A stretch of DNA of 64,000 bases from Bryum argenteum (lineage: Eukaryota > Streptophyta > Bryopsida > Bryales > Bryaceae). The notes beneath the pieces are model-generated. The model saw nothing but the letters and a program-made list of their open reading frames with translations, searched no databases and was not told the DNA's origin. The stretch spans positions 19,899,001 through 19,963,000 of the forward strand of contig CM073321.1 of the NCBI GenBank assembly GCA_037043015.1. The letters are read 5' to 3'. The position numbers and the translations under genes were made by a program. Of the stretch, positions 22,190-34,044 are shown in pieces (positions within the stretch are counted from its first letter, which is position 1; each line of letters begins with the position of its first letter).

Positions 22190-25100
22190 TGGAGATTGAG
22201 TTACTGGAAGAGGAGAAGGATCCGGTTGACGTGACCAGTATTACCCGGGCCCAACGCCAAAAGGCTGGATTACCTCCAATCCAAGAAGAACCTGATGCAC
22301 CAGAACCCCGGAAGGCTAGAACCAAGGAAGATTGGAAGGAGGAGGAGCGGATCAGAAACCTCATGTTTGACACTGTGAAGGAAATCGAGCTTAAGGAGGA
22401 GGAGGAGAGAAGAGTAGCAGATAAGGCTCGAGATGCTATTCTGTCTGAGAATACAAACGCGCGTCCAAGAGAGTTGCTGGACAATGAGTGGGCAGGATTT
22501 CCAGACTCTGACACTCTACAATATACAATAAAGTTTGCTGAACCGGTTCCAAGAACACCCCATGACACCAATACCAGACAAGACCAGGAGGAGCATTTTG
22601 CAATAAAGGTGGGTAGGCAAATTCTGGCCAGCCCAATAACATTAACGTTGGGCCAATTGTTGCAGATGGCCCCGAATATAACCGAGTTCGTCAAGGCCCA
22701 TGTATTTACTGAGTTGGGACTGGTATAGCCCGAACTCCAGTAGCCAAGCTGATGACCGGACAAAGAGGTAAGAAAGATGTGATAGCTAGTTTGGCTATAG
22801 ATGTGGACAGGGAATTACCGGTGTTAGCCGTGCAGATTGGCAACGGGGTTCTCGAAAATGTACTATTGGACGGAGGATCACTGATGAAGAGCGGAAGCGC
22901 CTAGGATTGAAGGACCCACAACCAGCCCCATTCAGACTGAGAATGGCGCACTGCATATCGTAGACCCAGAGGGATTGATACGCAACGTCAGGATTCACAT
23001 TCATGGTATCCCTTACTTTATAACTCTAACAGTAATTAAAAATAAGGAAGTTAATGAAGCATATAGCATGCTCTTAGGACGTCCTTGGTTAATTGATGCT
23101 AAGGTTAATCATGACTGGGGTAATAATACAGTCACAATTCGAGGCAATGGAACAGTCAGGACAGTATCGGTAAGTCAAAGGAAGGGACCCAGACCTAAAT
23201 TACCGAGAGGTCCCGGTCTACGCTATAATTTTCTTTGAGGACTAACGGATGAGGAAGAGGCACGTTGGCTAGCTACCGAGCAGGAAGTACTGGTCGTTGG
23301 AACAATCACACTACCTCGAATGGACTAGGACCAAGACCAGGCCAGGGACCATGACCAGTTGGGGGGACCAGAACGAGTATACCTTGAACATTTCTACACT
23401 TTTGAAGAAGGAGATATTGAGGTGGATGAAACTCCAGCCAGAGAGAAGGTGAAGAATTTGAAGATTGCTGCCTGGAATCTACCGAAATCAGAGCAGTTAC
23501 GAAACGTGAACCTGGGTACAGAAGACGAACCTCAGTTGCTCCAGATAAATGCCGACATCAGTCCGGAGCAGGCTGATGAGGCAGAGATACTCTTCCGGGA
23601 GTACAAGGACGTGTTCGCCTGGACATACAAGGACTTGAAGGGTATTCCCCTTTCAATTGCGCAACACCGCATCGAGCTAGAGAAAGATATACCACCATCA
23701 CACCAGGCCAGATACCGGATGAATTCGAACTACGCCAGCATCGTGAAGGAGGACTTGGACAAGCTGCTCCAAGCAGGATTCATTGCACCAGTAAAGGATG
23801 CCACCTAGCTCTCACCCATTGTCATTGTGCCGAAGAAAAACGGAAAATTGAGGATTTGTATTGATTTCAGGAAGTTGAACGTTTGCTACTAAAAGGATCC
23901 TTACCCCTTACCATTTACCGAGGAAGTGTTAGATTCTCGTGGCGGGACATGAAATGTATTCAATTCGGGCCGGTACTGGGTACCATCAAATCCAGATCGC
24001 ACCAGAAGACCGGTTGAAGACTGCTTTTGTGACAGACTGGGGAGCCTTCGTTTGGGTGGTCATGCCATTCGGCTTGAAGAATGCACCACCAACTTACCAA
24101 AGGGCAGTAAACCGAGCCTTTTGTGATTATATTGGAGATTTTATGAAATTGTTCTTAGATGATTTTAGTGTCTACAGTGATATCACTAGTCATCTAGCCA
24201 AGTTGATACTATGTTTTGAGAAATGTCGGGAATATGGCATAAGCTTGAACCCAGAAAAATGTTTCTTACTGGTGTATTCAGGAATCATCCTGGGACATGT
24301 GGTGTCAAAGGAAGGTAAATTCCGGGACCCAAAGAAGCTTGAGGTGATAGCCAACATGCCAAGGCCAAAGAAACCAGTTGATGTGCAGGTTTTTAACGGT
24401 TTTGCCCAGTTTAACAGATGCTACATCAGGACGTATGCACACATCATGGAACCCATCACAAAACTGATGCGGAAATCTGAGGAGTTTACTTGGTCAGACG
24501 AGTGTGAGGAGGCGTGGAAGCTGATCAAGGACAAGTACCAGAATGCGCCTATCCTGATTGCGCCAAGATGGGACCTGGTTTCATGTGCATACCGATCGTC
24601 GGCCATAGCACTTGGGGTAATCTTGGCCCGCCCGTAACCCAACAGGGAAGTGTGACCACCAATTTCTTACGCATCCGGACTTTTGAATTCTCACTGAAAA
24701 GAACTATAGTACCACCGAAAGAGAAGCTCTTGCAATGGTTTATGCGTTGAACAAGTATAGGCATTATTTGTCGCAAAACAAGTTTGTATTCTTCGTTGAT
24801 CACATGGCCCTGGTGTACCTGGTGAACAAACCACGGTATCCGGCAGATTGCTCGATGGTTGCTGCTGTTCCAGGAGTATGACTTCACGGTGGTATACAAA
24901 CCAGGAAAAACTCATGGTGTATCGATGCGCTCAAAGACTACCAAATGGAGAACCAACCCTTCGGTGTGGCGGACTGACAAAGGATGCAAGTTTGTTCTAT
25001 GTCAAGCCGAGAATGGTTGGAGGATGTCACTGCTTATCTACAAACGGGAGTTGTTCGACAAACACTAACTAAGGAGGAGCAGAGGAGGTTGATCTTGAAA

Positions 25101-26280
25101 TCGTTACCGTATACACTCAACAAGGGCGTCTTTGTACAAGAAGGGCCGAGATCTCAGTGCTACGAAGAGATCGGACCCAGCTCAAGCCGAGACAAGAATG
25201 AAGGAGATGCACTACGGCGTGGGGGTGGTCACTTTTCACAAGAAATCACCACAAGGAAGATTTTGGATGCCGGATCTTCGGTGGCGGCCATTCACAAAAA
25301 TGTAGCAGAATACTGCAAGGCCTGTGATAGATGTCAAAGGGTGGGCAGTATGGCAAATACTGGCCTGGCCCAGCTGGTGACCAGTATGCCAGCTGAACCA
25401 TTCATGAAATGGGGGTTGGATTACATCGGTCCAATCAAGCCAATGGCAGCAAAGACCAGTAACCGATATATTCTGGTGGCGACGGACTATGCCACTAAGT
25501 GGGTAGAGGCCAGGGCTTTGAGGACCAATACATCAGCTGTGACAGCTAAGTTTTTGTATGAGCAGGTGCTCACACGGTACGGGTGTCCGTTGACACTGGT
25601 TAGTGACCAGGGCTCTCATTTCGTAAATGAGGCCATTGAGCACCTGGTGGAGCATTTTCTGCTCCAACATCGCACTTCTATGACATATTACCCCCAAGGT
25701 AATGGCCAGGCGGAATCAACAAACAAGGTGATAGGCCAAATGCTGACCAAGCTTGTTAATGACAAGCAAACCGATTGGGATCAACACTTGCCTGCGGTGT
25801 TATTCTCATACAGGACTGCTTACAAAGTGATGACCGGATATACCCCGTTTCAGCTGGTATATGGGCTACATCCATTGATGCCCACGGAATTCTTGGTTCC
25901 GACAAAACAAACTCATTTGGACATAGAGTATACACCGACCCGGGTGTTAGCAGCCAGGATTGCTGACTTGGAGCAGCTAGATACTATACGGTAGGATGCA
26001 CAGGCAGTAGCTGGGACCAGACAGTGGAACCGGTCATTATGGAGCCAACAGCACTACCGGCAGAAGGATTTCCAACTTAGCGACTATGTACTGTGGTATC
26101 CAAAAGGGCACAAGGAGCATGTTGGCAAATTCAAGAGCAGGTGGTTTGGGCCTTATAGGATCCAGTACCGACTACCTAATAATACTGCCTTATTGGTCAC
26201 AGTGGAACACTTTGACCCCAATCCGGTAATTGTCAACATCAACAAATTGAAGCCATACCTTTTTTATGACAAGACCTAAC
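22190..26280 (+). mobile_element. pol region of the gypsy fossil (protease, RT, RNase H, integrase)
   Basis: In order: an aspartic-protease-like 'VLLDGGS' segment near 22.85 kb, reverse transcriptase with 'VVMPFGLKNAPPTYQ' and the FLDD active-site variant near 24.15 kb, an RNase H-like segment, then integrase with the zinc-binding '[13 protein letters not shown]' and the core 'WGLDYIGPI' ... '[10 protein letters not shown]' ... '[11 protein letters not shown]' near 25.3-25.8 kb. Integrase after RNase H is the gypsy order. Part of a broken fossil. Confidence 0.88.
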
Positions 26281-26282
26281 TT

Positions 26283-26830
26283 ATGACAGTGACTCCAACA
26301 ATTCCGCCCAAGGGACTGGTCGACCAGCAAAAGGGGGATAGTAGTTGCGAAGGCCAAAAAAGTGCCACTGAAGACCAGAAAGAAGGACCAGAATATCAGA
26401 AAAATAACCATGGAGTTGGAGTGAGGGACTCACAAGGCCAGGACCAGCAGACGGAAGGTCAGGACATGCAGTCAAGAGCCCAAGGAATGCAGCCAAGAGG
26501 CCAGGAAATGCCGCCAAGAGGCCAGGAAATGCTGCCAAGAGCCCAGGAGATGCCGCCAAGAGACCTGAACAGGCAGCCTAAATGCCAGAACAGTCAGCCT
26601 GGAGACCAAGGCAGTCAATCAGTGGGTCAAGACAATCAGCCGGGAGGTCAGGAGCTGCAATCAAAAGGCCCGGAGAAGCAGTCGACATGCTCGGACAAGT
26701 ACCTGGGAGGCCTGAAGACATACCCGGGAGGCCAGGACAAACACCCAGAGGGCAAGGAAGAACATTTGGGAAGCCAAGAAAAGTACCCACAAGGCCACTA
26801 GATAAAGTTTTAGTGAGACAAGTAGACAAT
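26283..26830 (+). repeat. Gln/Gly/Pro-rich repeat region after integrase
   Basis: Consists of 24-bp-scale repeats such as CAAGAGGCCAGGAAATGC giving a Gln/Gly/Pro-rich low-complexity reading. Lies directly after the integrase region of the fossil; a related AGGCCAGG simple repeat recurs at 28.87-29.08 kb. No domain recognised. Confidence 0.6.
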
Positions 26831-26993
26831 AAAAATAAATAATAATAATAATAATAAAAAGTAGATGAAAAGTAGATGAGAAAGTAGAGGCAAAAGTAGG
26901 TGAGTTATTAGATGAAAAGCAGATGAAAAGTGGGATGAAACCCTAGGCAAATACATCGTGGTAGAAAATAGAGAAACAAAAAAAAGAAAAATA

Positions 26994-27223
26994 AAAACCT
27001 GCTGCGCCGCACCCGCCGGACTGGGCTGCTGCTGCTGCTGAACACCCCGCTGTTGTTGAGATGCTTGGTGGGGCGCTTGCGAGTGACTAACCGCGCCCTG
27101 CGTACCCTGCATGTGCGAAGACTGCTGCAACAGCTGCTGTTGTTGCTGATGATGTTGCTGAAACATCTGCTGCTGATGTAGCTGCTGCCGCATCATCAGA
27201 GTTTCTTTTTTGTGTTGGCGCAC
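26994..27223 (-). pseudogene. captured Q-rich host exon, reversed
   Basis: On the minus strand, against the element's own direction, an open frame reads '[18 protein letters not shown]' and more glutamine-rich sequence with His, Met, Ser and Pro. It ends at a CAGCAG/GTTTTT boundary followed by a T-rich stretch, as at a host exon-intron junction. This looks like a genomic fragment of a plant Q-rich transcription co-regulator carried by the retrotransposon. No specific gene can be named, and the exon-intron reading is an inference. Confidence 0.45.
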
Positions 27224-27249
27224 ATGTTGGTGAGCGTACAGAGGCTACG

Positions 27250-28045
27250 GGGGTGGATGGGGTCAACACGGCAGTGCACGAGGAAGCAATCCCGACAGCA
27301 GCGGAACAATTGCATGCGGCAGTGGTGGACGCAAATCCAACAAGCGTGATAACTGATGCAACCACAAACACGTCGGCGGTGAATATTCAGCTTGCGGTGG
27401 ATCAGGTTCTGTCGGTGGGAAAAAATAGCGTAGTAGCGGCGGGGGAGGAGCTCACGTTGGCGCATTACGGGGAAGTGCGGGACGCAGCGATCAACAAGGA
27501 CGCATTGCTTGCGTTTTCGGAAAGCGCTAAGATCTTTATCCACTTCTTTTCCGCTACGGCAAATGAACTATCTCGGGAATCGAAGCGGCAAACTATGAGT
27601 GCTGTCGATGTGCTCAAGGCAGTAGAGGAGTTGGATTTTCCGGAGTTTTCTGAGCATCTGATACACTGTCTTGCAGCTTTTCGGGAGGATCAGGCCGCGA
27701 AGGTGAGCATCACCAACGACGCAACCACCATCGTGGGTGACGGTAGCACGCAAGACGCTGTCAAAAAGCGTGTGACCCAGATTCGGAACTTGATTGAAAT
27801 TGTCGAGCAAGACTACGAGAGGGAGAAGTTGAATGAGCGCATTGCTAAGCTATCTGGTGGTGTGGCCATTATCCAAGTTGGTGCCTAGACAAAAACCGAG
27901 TTGAAGGAAAAGAAGCTCCGTGTTGACGATGCGCTTAATGCCACCAAGGCCGCCGTTGAGAAAGGCATTGTTGTTGGTGGTGGCTGCACCCTCTTGAGAT
28001 TAGCCAGCAAAGTTGATGCTATCAAGGTTACCCTCAACAACTACA
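27250..28045 (+). pseudogene. captured host fragments: Pol-epsilon histone-fold subunit plus chaperonin-60 beta
   Basis: A single open frame (27253-27888) begins with an Ala/Thr-rich leader, then '[18 protein letters not shown]', '[17 protein letters not shown]' and '[13 protein letters not shown]', the histone-fold core of a DPB3/POLE3-like DNA polymerase epsilon subunit. It then passes directly into '[17 protein letters not shown]', '[17 protein letters not shown]'-like sequence and, just beyond, '[18 protein letters not shown]' and '[18 protein letters not shown]', which are the apical/intermediate and equatorial blocks of plastid chaperonin-60 beta. Two unrelated host genes have therefore been joined inside the retrotransposon. 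The wording is diverged from living genes and the piece is incomplete at both ends. Identification of both families is by conserved motif and is firm for Cpn60, good for the histone fold. Confidence 0.75.
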
Positions 28046-29077
28046 AACAGAACGAAGGACGAGCTAGAGAGCGAGGTTGGAGGGTTGAACGAAGCAATCA
28101 GCTCAATGAAGAGTTCGTTAGCAGATGAGCAAGCAAAGAAGGAGGTTGTCATCACTCAACTCGCGGAAACTACTGATGGGGGTGAAGTCTCGTTGACATG
28201 AGGAGTAGCTAGAGGATCAGCAGGAGGGGGAGGAGACTCTACGGGAGGTGGAGACCGCAAAGGCAGGAAGAGGCTGCAAAGGAAAAGTCTGCAACCGAGA
28301 CTTCAGCGGCGGGGGCAGAGGCTTCAACAACAACCGTGGAGGAGGAGTCGGCAGAGGTTGGAGCAACGGCTGTGCAGGCAGCGGTTGGAGCAAGCTACGC
28401 AGGAGGTGGTGTTGGTGTGTAGCAAGCTTCCGTGACTTGGGGATGAATACAGTGATAGCGGTGCAGTAAACAGTCACGGGGGCGGAGCAGGACACGGAAG
28501 TTGATAGGCCGGTAAACTTAGTGAATGCAGAGTTCACGGTATTGAATAATGGTCGGTCCAAACCAAGAGAAGTTGTACAGCCAGTAGAGGTCTGGATAGA
28601 CGAACATGCAATACGAGGGGTGCTGGTTGAGGAGAAGAGTGTCACAACTGTGGAAAACGAGGTGAGTGCACCCTAGGAAGAGGCCCTTGCTGCCTGCACA
28701 GCCCTAGTGGTAAAAGAGGAGAAGGAGGAACCCGCAGCGGTGGAGGTGGCCACAACACTAGCGGAGGTATTGCCTGTGCCCGTGGAGGATAAGGCAGCTA
28801 GTAAGGTCTAGGACGAGATTACTTACGAAGGGTAGACCCACTTAGGCCAACTGAAGGGACCAGACCAACCAAAGAGGTAGACAAGGCAAGCTTAGAGTGT
28901 AGGCCAAGCTAGTGTGGTGAAGCCAGGCCAAGGCACCGGACCAGAGCAAGAAGGCAGGCCAGGCCATGAAGTCAGGCGAGGCTAGGGAGCCAGGCCAAGC
29001 CACGGAGTCAAGTCAGGCCAGGCCGAGGAGTTAGGCCAGGCCAGGGAGGCAGGCCAGGTCAGGGAGGCAGGCCAGGC
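28046..29077. mobile_element. low-complexity spacer inside the gypsy fossil
   Basis: Glu/Ala/Gly-rich remnants and, from about 28870 to 29075, many imperfect copies of AGGCCAGGCCA-like units. One stretch near 28040-28150 reads as a coiled-coil-like '[19 protein letters not shown]' and may be a third captured fragment, but I cannot name it. Confidence 0.45.
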
Positions 29078-31605
29078 ATGGAGTTTCCAAGCAACGTGGG
29101 GCAGAACACTCCTCATGCTACAATGGAGATTGCACCGGTTGTAGTTGCAGGACCCAGTACCAGGAGAAAGTCTACTCAACGATTTGCAAGATTGCCACAG
29201 AAGATGTTGGTTCCCAAGAAGGTAAACAGGACTATACACCTCGACTTCCTCCCTATGCAACACTCGCAAACTTGGAAGGACCTGAATGATGACTATTGGG
29301 CACAACGTACGGGTCTGGGAAGTTTCTATGAATTCACCTGGCCTGTGCCACGTACAGAGCTAGTGTTGGAGTTTGTGGAAGGCTTCCACTATACGAAGGG
29401 GGAGAAAGCAGAGCCTAATATGCCAATCCGAGCTACAGTGAGGAGTAAACCAGTGGAGATCACGGTCTGGACTGTACAACAAGCCCTCGGTATTGAGGGG
29501 ACCATAGAGCCTACAACCAGGAAACCCAGTAAGGAGTTTGATACCAGATATACAGCAACATTTGGTTTAGAGAAGACTGATTTCAGCAGTGATGGAATCC
29601 GAATAAACGGCTTCACAGACAAGTACCAGGACAGGGTCAAGGCACTAATCGAAATAATGTGTTTGAAGAAGACATCACAGTATGCCAGCAAGGTGTTATT
29701 ACACCACCTGTACCAGGCAGTGACGGAGGGTAATCTCAACTGGGCACCACTTATACTGACCAGTCTTAGGCGGTTATTGATTCAGATATATACCAGCCAC
29801 ATTAAGGACATCAAAGGGGCAGAACCAATTGATGCCTTGTTGAAGTTATGGTTCCCGGAGGACGAGGAATATGTGAGCCATACTACTGCACGGCAGGCAC
29901 GCTCACCGGAGATACATGACGGCAGTAGCAAAGAACCAAGTTTGTCACCAACACGACCAAGACGAAGACCACCACCGGATGTGGCTAGTAGAGAGGGCTT
30001 GAGGGGAGCTTACGGAGATGACCTGCCTAGACAGGAGCCGGAACAATAAGCAGGGTCAAGGCATCAATCTTCATCACCAAAACGGGGTTTGGTGTACGAA
30101 GAAGAGGGGGGAAGAGAATGGTGTCTTCCCCAACATCATCCACTAAAGAAGGACCCAGCAATAGGAGAACACGGCGTCAGGTCAAGAGACCAGTATATCA
30201 AGACCCCTCCACCACAGAATCATCAGACTCTGGGGATGATGATCAGCCAACCTCTCCACAGCGGGTAGTGCAAGGGAAAGGAAAGTCTAGACAGGCCCAA
30301 GACACTGTTTACTCCACCACCACAGACACTTCAGACTTTGAAGATAATGACGAGGTAACCTCTGTACAACAGTTAGTGCAACGAAAACGAAAGACTCAAA
30401 AGGGCAAGGAGACCATTGAACTGACCACCAGTTCTGACGAATTACCGCTATGAAGAGGAATCCAGGCCCGACATCAGGAGCAGCTGCCACAACCAGCACA
30501 GGCCCAGCTATACCGGACTCATGAGGACGTAAAGGAGGTACCAGCATTGCCGGTATATGAGGAGGTTCAAGGGGGGCAGAACAACCCAGTATTGGAGGAG
30601 CAGCTAGAACCCCTGCAGGAGACTCAACAGCCACAGCAGGACCAACAACACCAAACTCATGAACAGGTCGAGGTGCAACCAGACTTACCAGTATACGAGG
30701 AGGTTCAGGAGTGGCTGGTGAATCCAACCATGGCGGAACAGTTGCAACCATCCCAGGAGAGTGAGCATTTGGAGCAGGACCAAGTGTAACAGACGAGGAG
30801 CAGGAGTCCAGGAGATCACAATGGCATAATGGAGAGACTAAATGACTTAGTCCACCACCTACAAACTGCACTCAACGGTGCAGCAAGGGTAAGACAACTT
30901 CAGGAGCAGGTGGATACCACTCAGGTCAACACCAACTTGGCCTTACAGCGGCGGGTAGAAGAAATGACTGCGCAGCTACAACACGGACAGCGGCAGTATG
31001 CTGCATTGGAAAGTACCTGGACAGGAACGATGCAGAGTTTGACAACTCTCTAGGAGAAATAGTACACAGCAGTACAAACAGAACAGGCCAAATGACGACG
31101 CGTGGAGTTGGAAGATAGTGTGAGCGCCAGACTCAAGGACTATGACAAACTAGCTCTGGAGAACCAGCAACTGCAACTGCAAGTACAATTGGCACAAGCC
31201 AAATCAATTCAAATATTTCAACAGTTAACCCAGCATCTACTAACTACATCCAAGAACCAGGTCTTGAAGGAGATAAAGGCCTATTCCGAGGATCAAGACA
31301 GGAGCAGCAGATACTTAATGAGGTTTGTGGAAAAATACCCTACTTTTGTTTACTGGTCAGATGGAGAGCAGGAAGAGGAGGAGGACCAGTTACTACCACA
31401 ATTGAGGCAGTCTGTGGAGGGGGCAGAAGCTTCTTGCAGTGCCCCGGGCACTACTTCAGACATTAAGACAGAGATATTGGGAGGTCCCGGCGAAGCAGCA
31501 CCAGTGATTGAGAGCACACCTGCAACTACCATCAATACTGTGCCAGCAGGGAGTGGACAAGCAGCAACACCAAAAGTATCGGCATCACTAGGAGCAGTCT
31601 AAGGC
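29078..31605 (+). mobile_element. post-integrase accessory region of the gypsy fossil
   Basis: The first ~320 codons read like the 'putative plant transposon protein' found downstream of pol in Athila/Tat-type gypsy elements: 'FYEFTWPVPRTELVLEFV', 'AQQALGIEG'-like and 'NLNWAPLILTSLRRLLIQI' blocks. This is followed by a Ser/Thr/acidic segment and Gln-rich coiled coils ('LALENQQLQLQVQLAQAK'). The role of this region in plant gypsy elements is unknown; it has been likened to an envelope-like position. Part of a broken fossil. Confidence 0.65.
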
Positions 31606-31795
31606 AGTACCAGGAGTATACGACTGCTAAGTAGTATTCACTACATACCTGGTGGACAGTATTCCAAGTATGGGTTTTCATTTGTGTGAGGCATGTTTTT
31701 TTTTACATTTTATTTTATTTGTTGTTTAACCCGGTTATTACATTTCAACCCGTACAAGAACATCTAAGGGCAGATGTAAACCAAAAGGGGGATAA

Positions 31796-32499
31796 TGTTA
31801 ACCAAGGATTTACCTAGCCAGTAAAAGAGTAAATCTGCTAGTAGCCTATTAAGACTACTAGACTTTAGAGTCGGGGATGAAATCCGGTCCTGGGTTGAAA
31901 TCCTATTCTGGGATGAAATCGTGTCCTGCGATGAAATCCTGCCCTGGGATAAAATCTTGTGGATGGATGAAGGCGGCTAGGGTTGAAATTTAGGGTTTGG
32001 CGGCCAGGGTTTGGAGGGGTTTTGGGAGCTCTCTCTCTCTCTCTCTTTGGTGCTGGAGCTAGGAGCGTGTGTGGGATGTGTGTGTGTGGAGTGTTGGATA
32101 GTGGCAGGAACTACTGGTTAGGCCAGTTCATGGTACATGGAAGGGCCAGATAGCACTGCCAAGGCAGGCAATGTCTATATCACCATCATTTTTTTCAATG
32201 ACATTACGAATGAATTTGTGTGTAAATGTGTTAAACTTAAGTGTGGGGATTTCCGTGTTAGTGTTTGTGTTGGGAATTTATGTTGGTAAGCAGTATGGGG
32301 GAGCAGTGTTAAGGGTAGTGTTAGGAGCGGTATTATGAAGCAGTGTTAGGAGCAGTATTGGGAGCAGTATTGGGAAGCATTGTTATGGGCAGTGTTGGGA
32401 GCAGTGAGGCATGACAGTATATAGAATTTATAGGGTTTCACAGAGTTACAACATCATAGGTAAGGTATTTGGAGGGGTATGAAGAATACCACTTTCACA
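31796..32499 (+). repeat. 3' LTR
   Basis: 704 bases, TGTTAACC to CTTTCACA, preceded by the purine tract at 31779-31795 and followed by ATCGG. It has one more 5' tandem unit than the 5' LTR. Confidence 0.93.
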
Positions 32500-32679
32500 A
32501 TCGGAGTCAATGAATCAAGTAATTGTCATCGAGTATAATAAATGTTTTCGAATTATTTTTAGTTACAATGGATTATCTTATTTAATTTTGCTAATGTCAG
32601 GGGCGAAGGTGGAAAGTGATTTCGAAAGTACTGTATATGCAATTAATTGATCTTATTATGTAAGATGTAACATCAGATA

Positions 32680-33060
32680 ATTGTCAGAGTTTATCGAGTA
32701 AATTTTCGTGAAAGTTTAAGTAGCCGTCATTGTCAGAGTTGTTCCATGTTAAGTTGAAGAATAAAGTAGGATCGGCTGTCGGAATTGTTCAATTATAGCA
32801 GAATAAGTAACGCTGGAATCGCCGTCAGAATTTTCATATATCAGGGCAATATTTAATGTAAGAACGGCTGTCAAAAGTGTTGCCAATAAGTTTTGAATTT
32901 AATGTATGAATGGCTCTCAGACATACGCCGATAGAAGTATTCTATAATAATTCTAATGTCAAAGTAAGAGGGACTGTCAGACGTACGCCGTTAGAAATGT
33001 TCTATATTAGGTCTGCTGTAAAAGTAGGAACGGCTGTCGGGCATACGCGTTTCTGGATGA
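32680..33060 (+). repeat. divergent ~60-bp tandem array
   Basis: Imperfect units with a conserved core such as AACGGCTGTCAGACATACGC followed by AT-rich spacer. Cores near 32772, 32867, 32912, 32972 and 33030; the last three units are about 60 bases apart. Ends about 180 bases before the start codon of the small gene at 33243. Confidence 0.55.
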
Positions 33061-33242
33061 CATGGAAAATATCACTCAACGTGGATGGTGTTTGAATGAA
33101 AGTTGCTAGGTAGATGAGGTCATCTACTACATTTTGAAATGGTATAAAGGGGTGAGGTTTAACGATATGACCCTCTTTATTCTTTAGTGTGTCTTCAAGA
33201 GCAGATGTGGTAGAACAAAGTGTTTTACATACGTATACTGTG

Positions 33243-33676
33243 ATGGGTGGTATGGATGGAGATCGAAGTGACAGTGATGGCGCAAAGGATATTGCGAAGA
33301 AGAAGACGAAGAAGAGAGGCGGAACAAAATTTAGTGCTCGTAAAGCGTTAAAGCGCAGTTCGTTGCGTAAGCAAGGTAGATCAAGCTCAATCGGGGACGA
33401 GCAAGAAGTTGTCAAGTTTGAGGGATACGACGAAGACGGACCGCATCCTTATAGGCGTACCATAAAGATGCAGTCTCTCAATTTGGAAATGGTAGAAGAA
33501 TTTGTTGAAACAGGTGTCGGTGGGCTTCTACAGTTGAGTGCACAGGTATGCAAACAACACGACACTTGTATTTGTTGTGCATCAATTGCAATAGTGGAGT
33601 ACCCAACACTTTGAATGGTTTGCAGGTCGGCGAAGACCAACATAATGAAGACGACTCACTACAAGGATATATGTGA
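33243..33676 (+). CDS. small two-exon basic protein, unknown
   Basis: Start at ATG 33243 ('MGGMDGDRSDSDGAKDIAKK'). Exon 1 ends at 33545 before GTATGC, the intron ends TTTGCAG at 33625, and exon 2 rejoins in phase 0 to a stop at 33676. The predicted 117-residue protein has an acidic N-tip, a Lys/Arg-rich stretch ('KKKTKKRGGTKFSARKALKR', probably a nuclear signal or nucleic-acid binding patch), then 'VVKFEGYDEDGPHPYRR' and 'LNLEMVEEFVETGVGGLL'. No family recognised. Upstream ATG-less extension to 33189 is possible. It lies between MULE copy 2's displaced upstream flank and a SINE, so it might be the first exons of a longer, truncated gene. Confidence 0.4.
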
Positions 33677-33819
33677 CCTGATTGACAAAACACTGACGTA
33701 ATTCGGTCAACTGTCCCGTCAATTAGGAGACCCTCATTCGGTCACTTATTAACAAAAACATGTCGATTCGGCTGTCAAATCGGACAAGACTACACGTCAG
33801 CAAGTTCTTATGGTGAGAG

Positions 33820-33984
33820 GAAAAAAAAATACATTTTTTCCGCTGCCCGAATTTTTCGGGCAATAGTTACTTTCAAAAAGCTCTCCAGCGATTCCAGGCC
33901 GATTACTGCAGAAGTCCCGCGCCTCGCCGGAATCGAACTCGGGACCCCGTATTTCCAAACCACTAGCTTACCAACCCGCCCTCC
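33820..33984 (-). mobile_element. tRNA-derived SINE
   Basis: On the minus strand: GGAGGGCGGGTTGGTAAGCT (A-box-like TTGGTAAGCTAGTGG), then the B box GAGTTCGATTCC about 40 bases later, then a non-tRNA body with a TTGCCCGAAAAATTCGGGCA stem-loop and a short poly-A/T tail TATTTTTTTTTCC. A and B boxes at tRNA-like spacing without a foldable full cloverleaf indicate a SINE, not a functional tRNA gene. Pol III would transcribe it. Confidence 0.65.
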
Positions 33985-34044
33985 ATTCAACTCGATGACA
34001 AATATGGAATTTGTTTCAACTATATAGTCTTGTTGTTTTCAAAC

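Larger units (their letters stand above)
18225..32499 (+). mobile_element. Ty3/gypsy LTR retrotransposon fossil with extra 3' region (14.3 kb)
   Basis: Complete in outline: 5' LTR 18225-18906, a primer-site-like TTGGCGACCATG right after it, gag region, protease-RT-RNase H-integrase region, a long extra region after integrase, a purine tract AACCAAAAGGGGGATA before the 3' LTR at 31796-32499. The 5-bp target duplication ATCGG is intact on both sides (18220-18224 and 32500-32504). Pol order and the extra open region after integrase resemble the Athila/Tat branch. The element is broken, with roughly ten or more interruptions across its coding regions. The LTRs differ by about twenty substitutions by eye over ~680 aligned bases plus one repeat-unit length change, so it is moderately old. 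It sits in the 5' flank of MULE copy 2. Confidence 0.93.

Noticed and set aside
26810-27223. Minus-strand protein of 137 residues
   Set aside because: Only the Q-rich part is plausible; the Phe/Leu-rich remainder is translated T-rich intron-like sequence.
33901-33984. Functional tRNA gene
   Set aside because: A and B boxes are present but acceptor and anticodon stems do not pair properly and a non-tRNA body follows; a SINE fits better.
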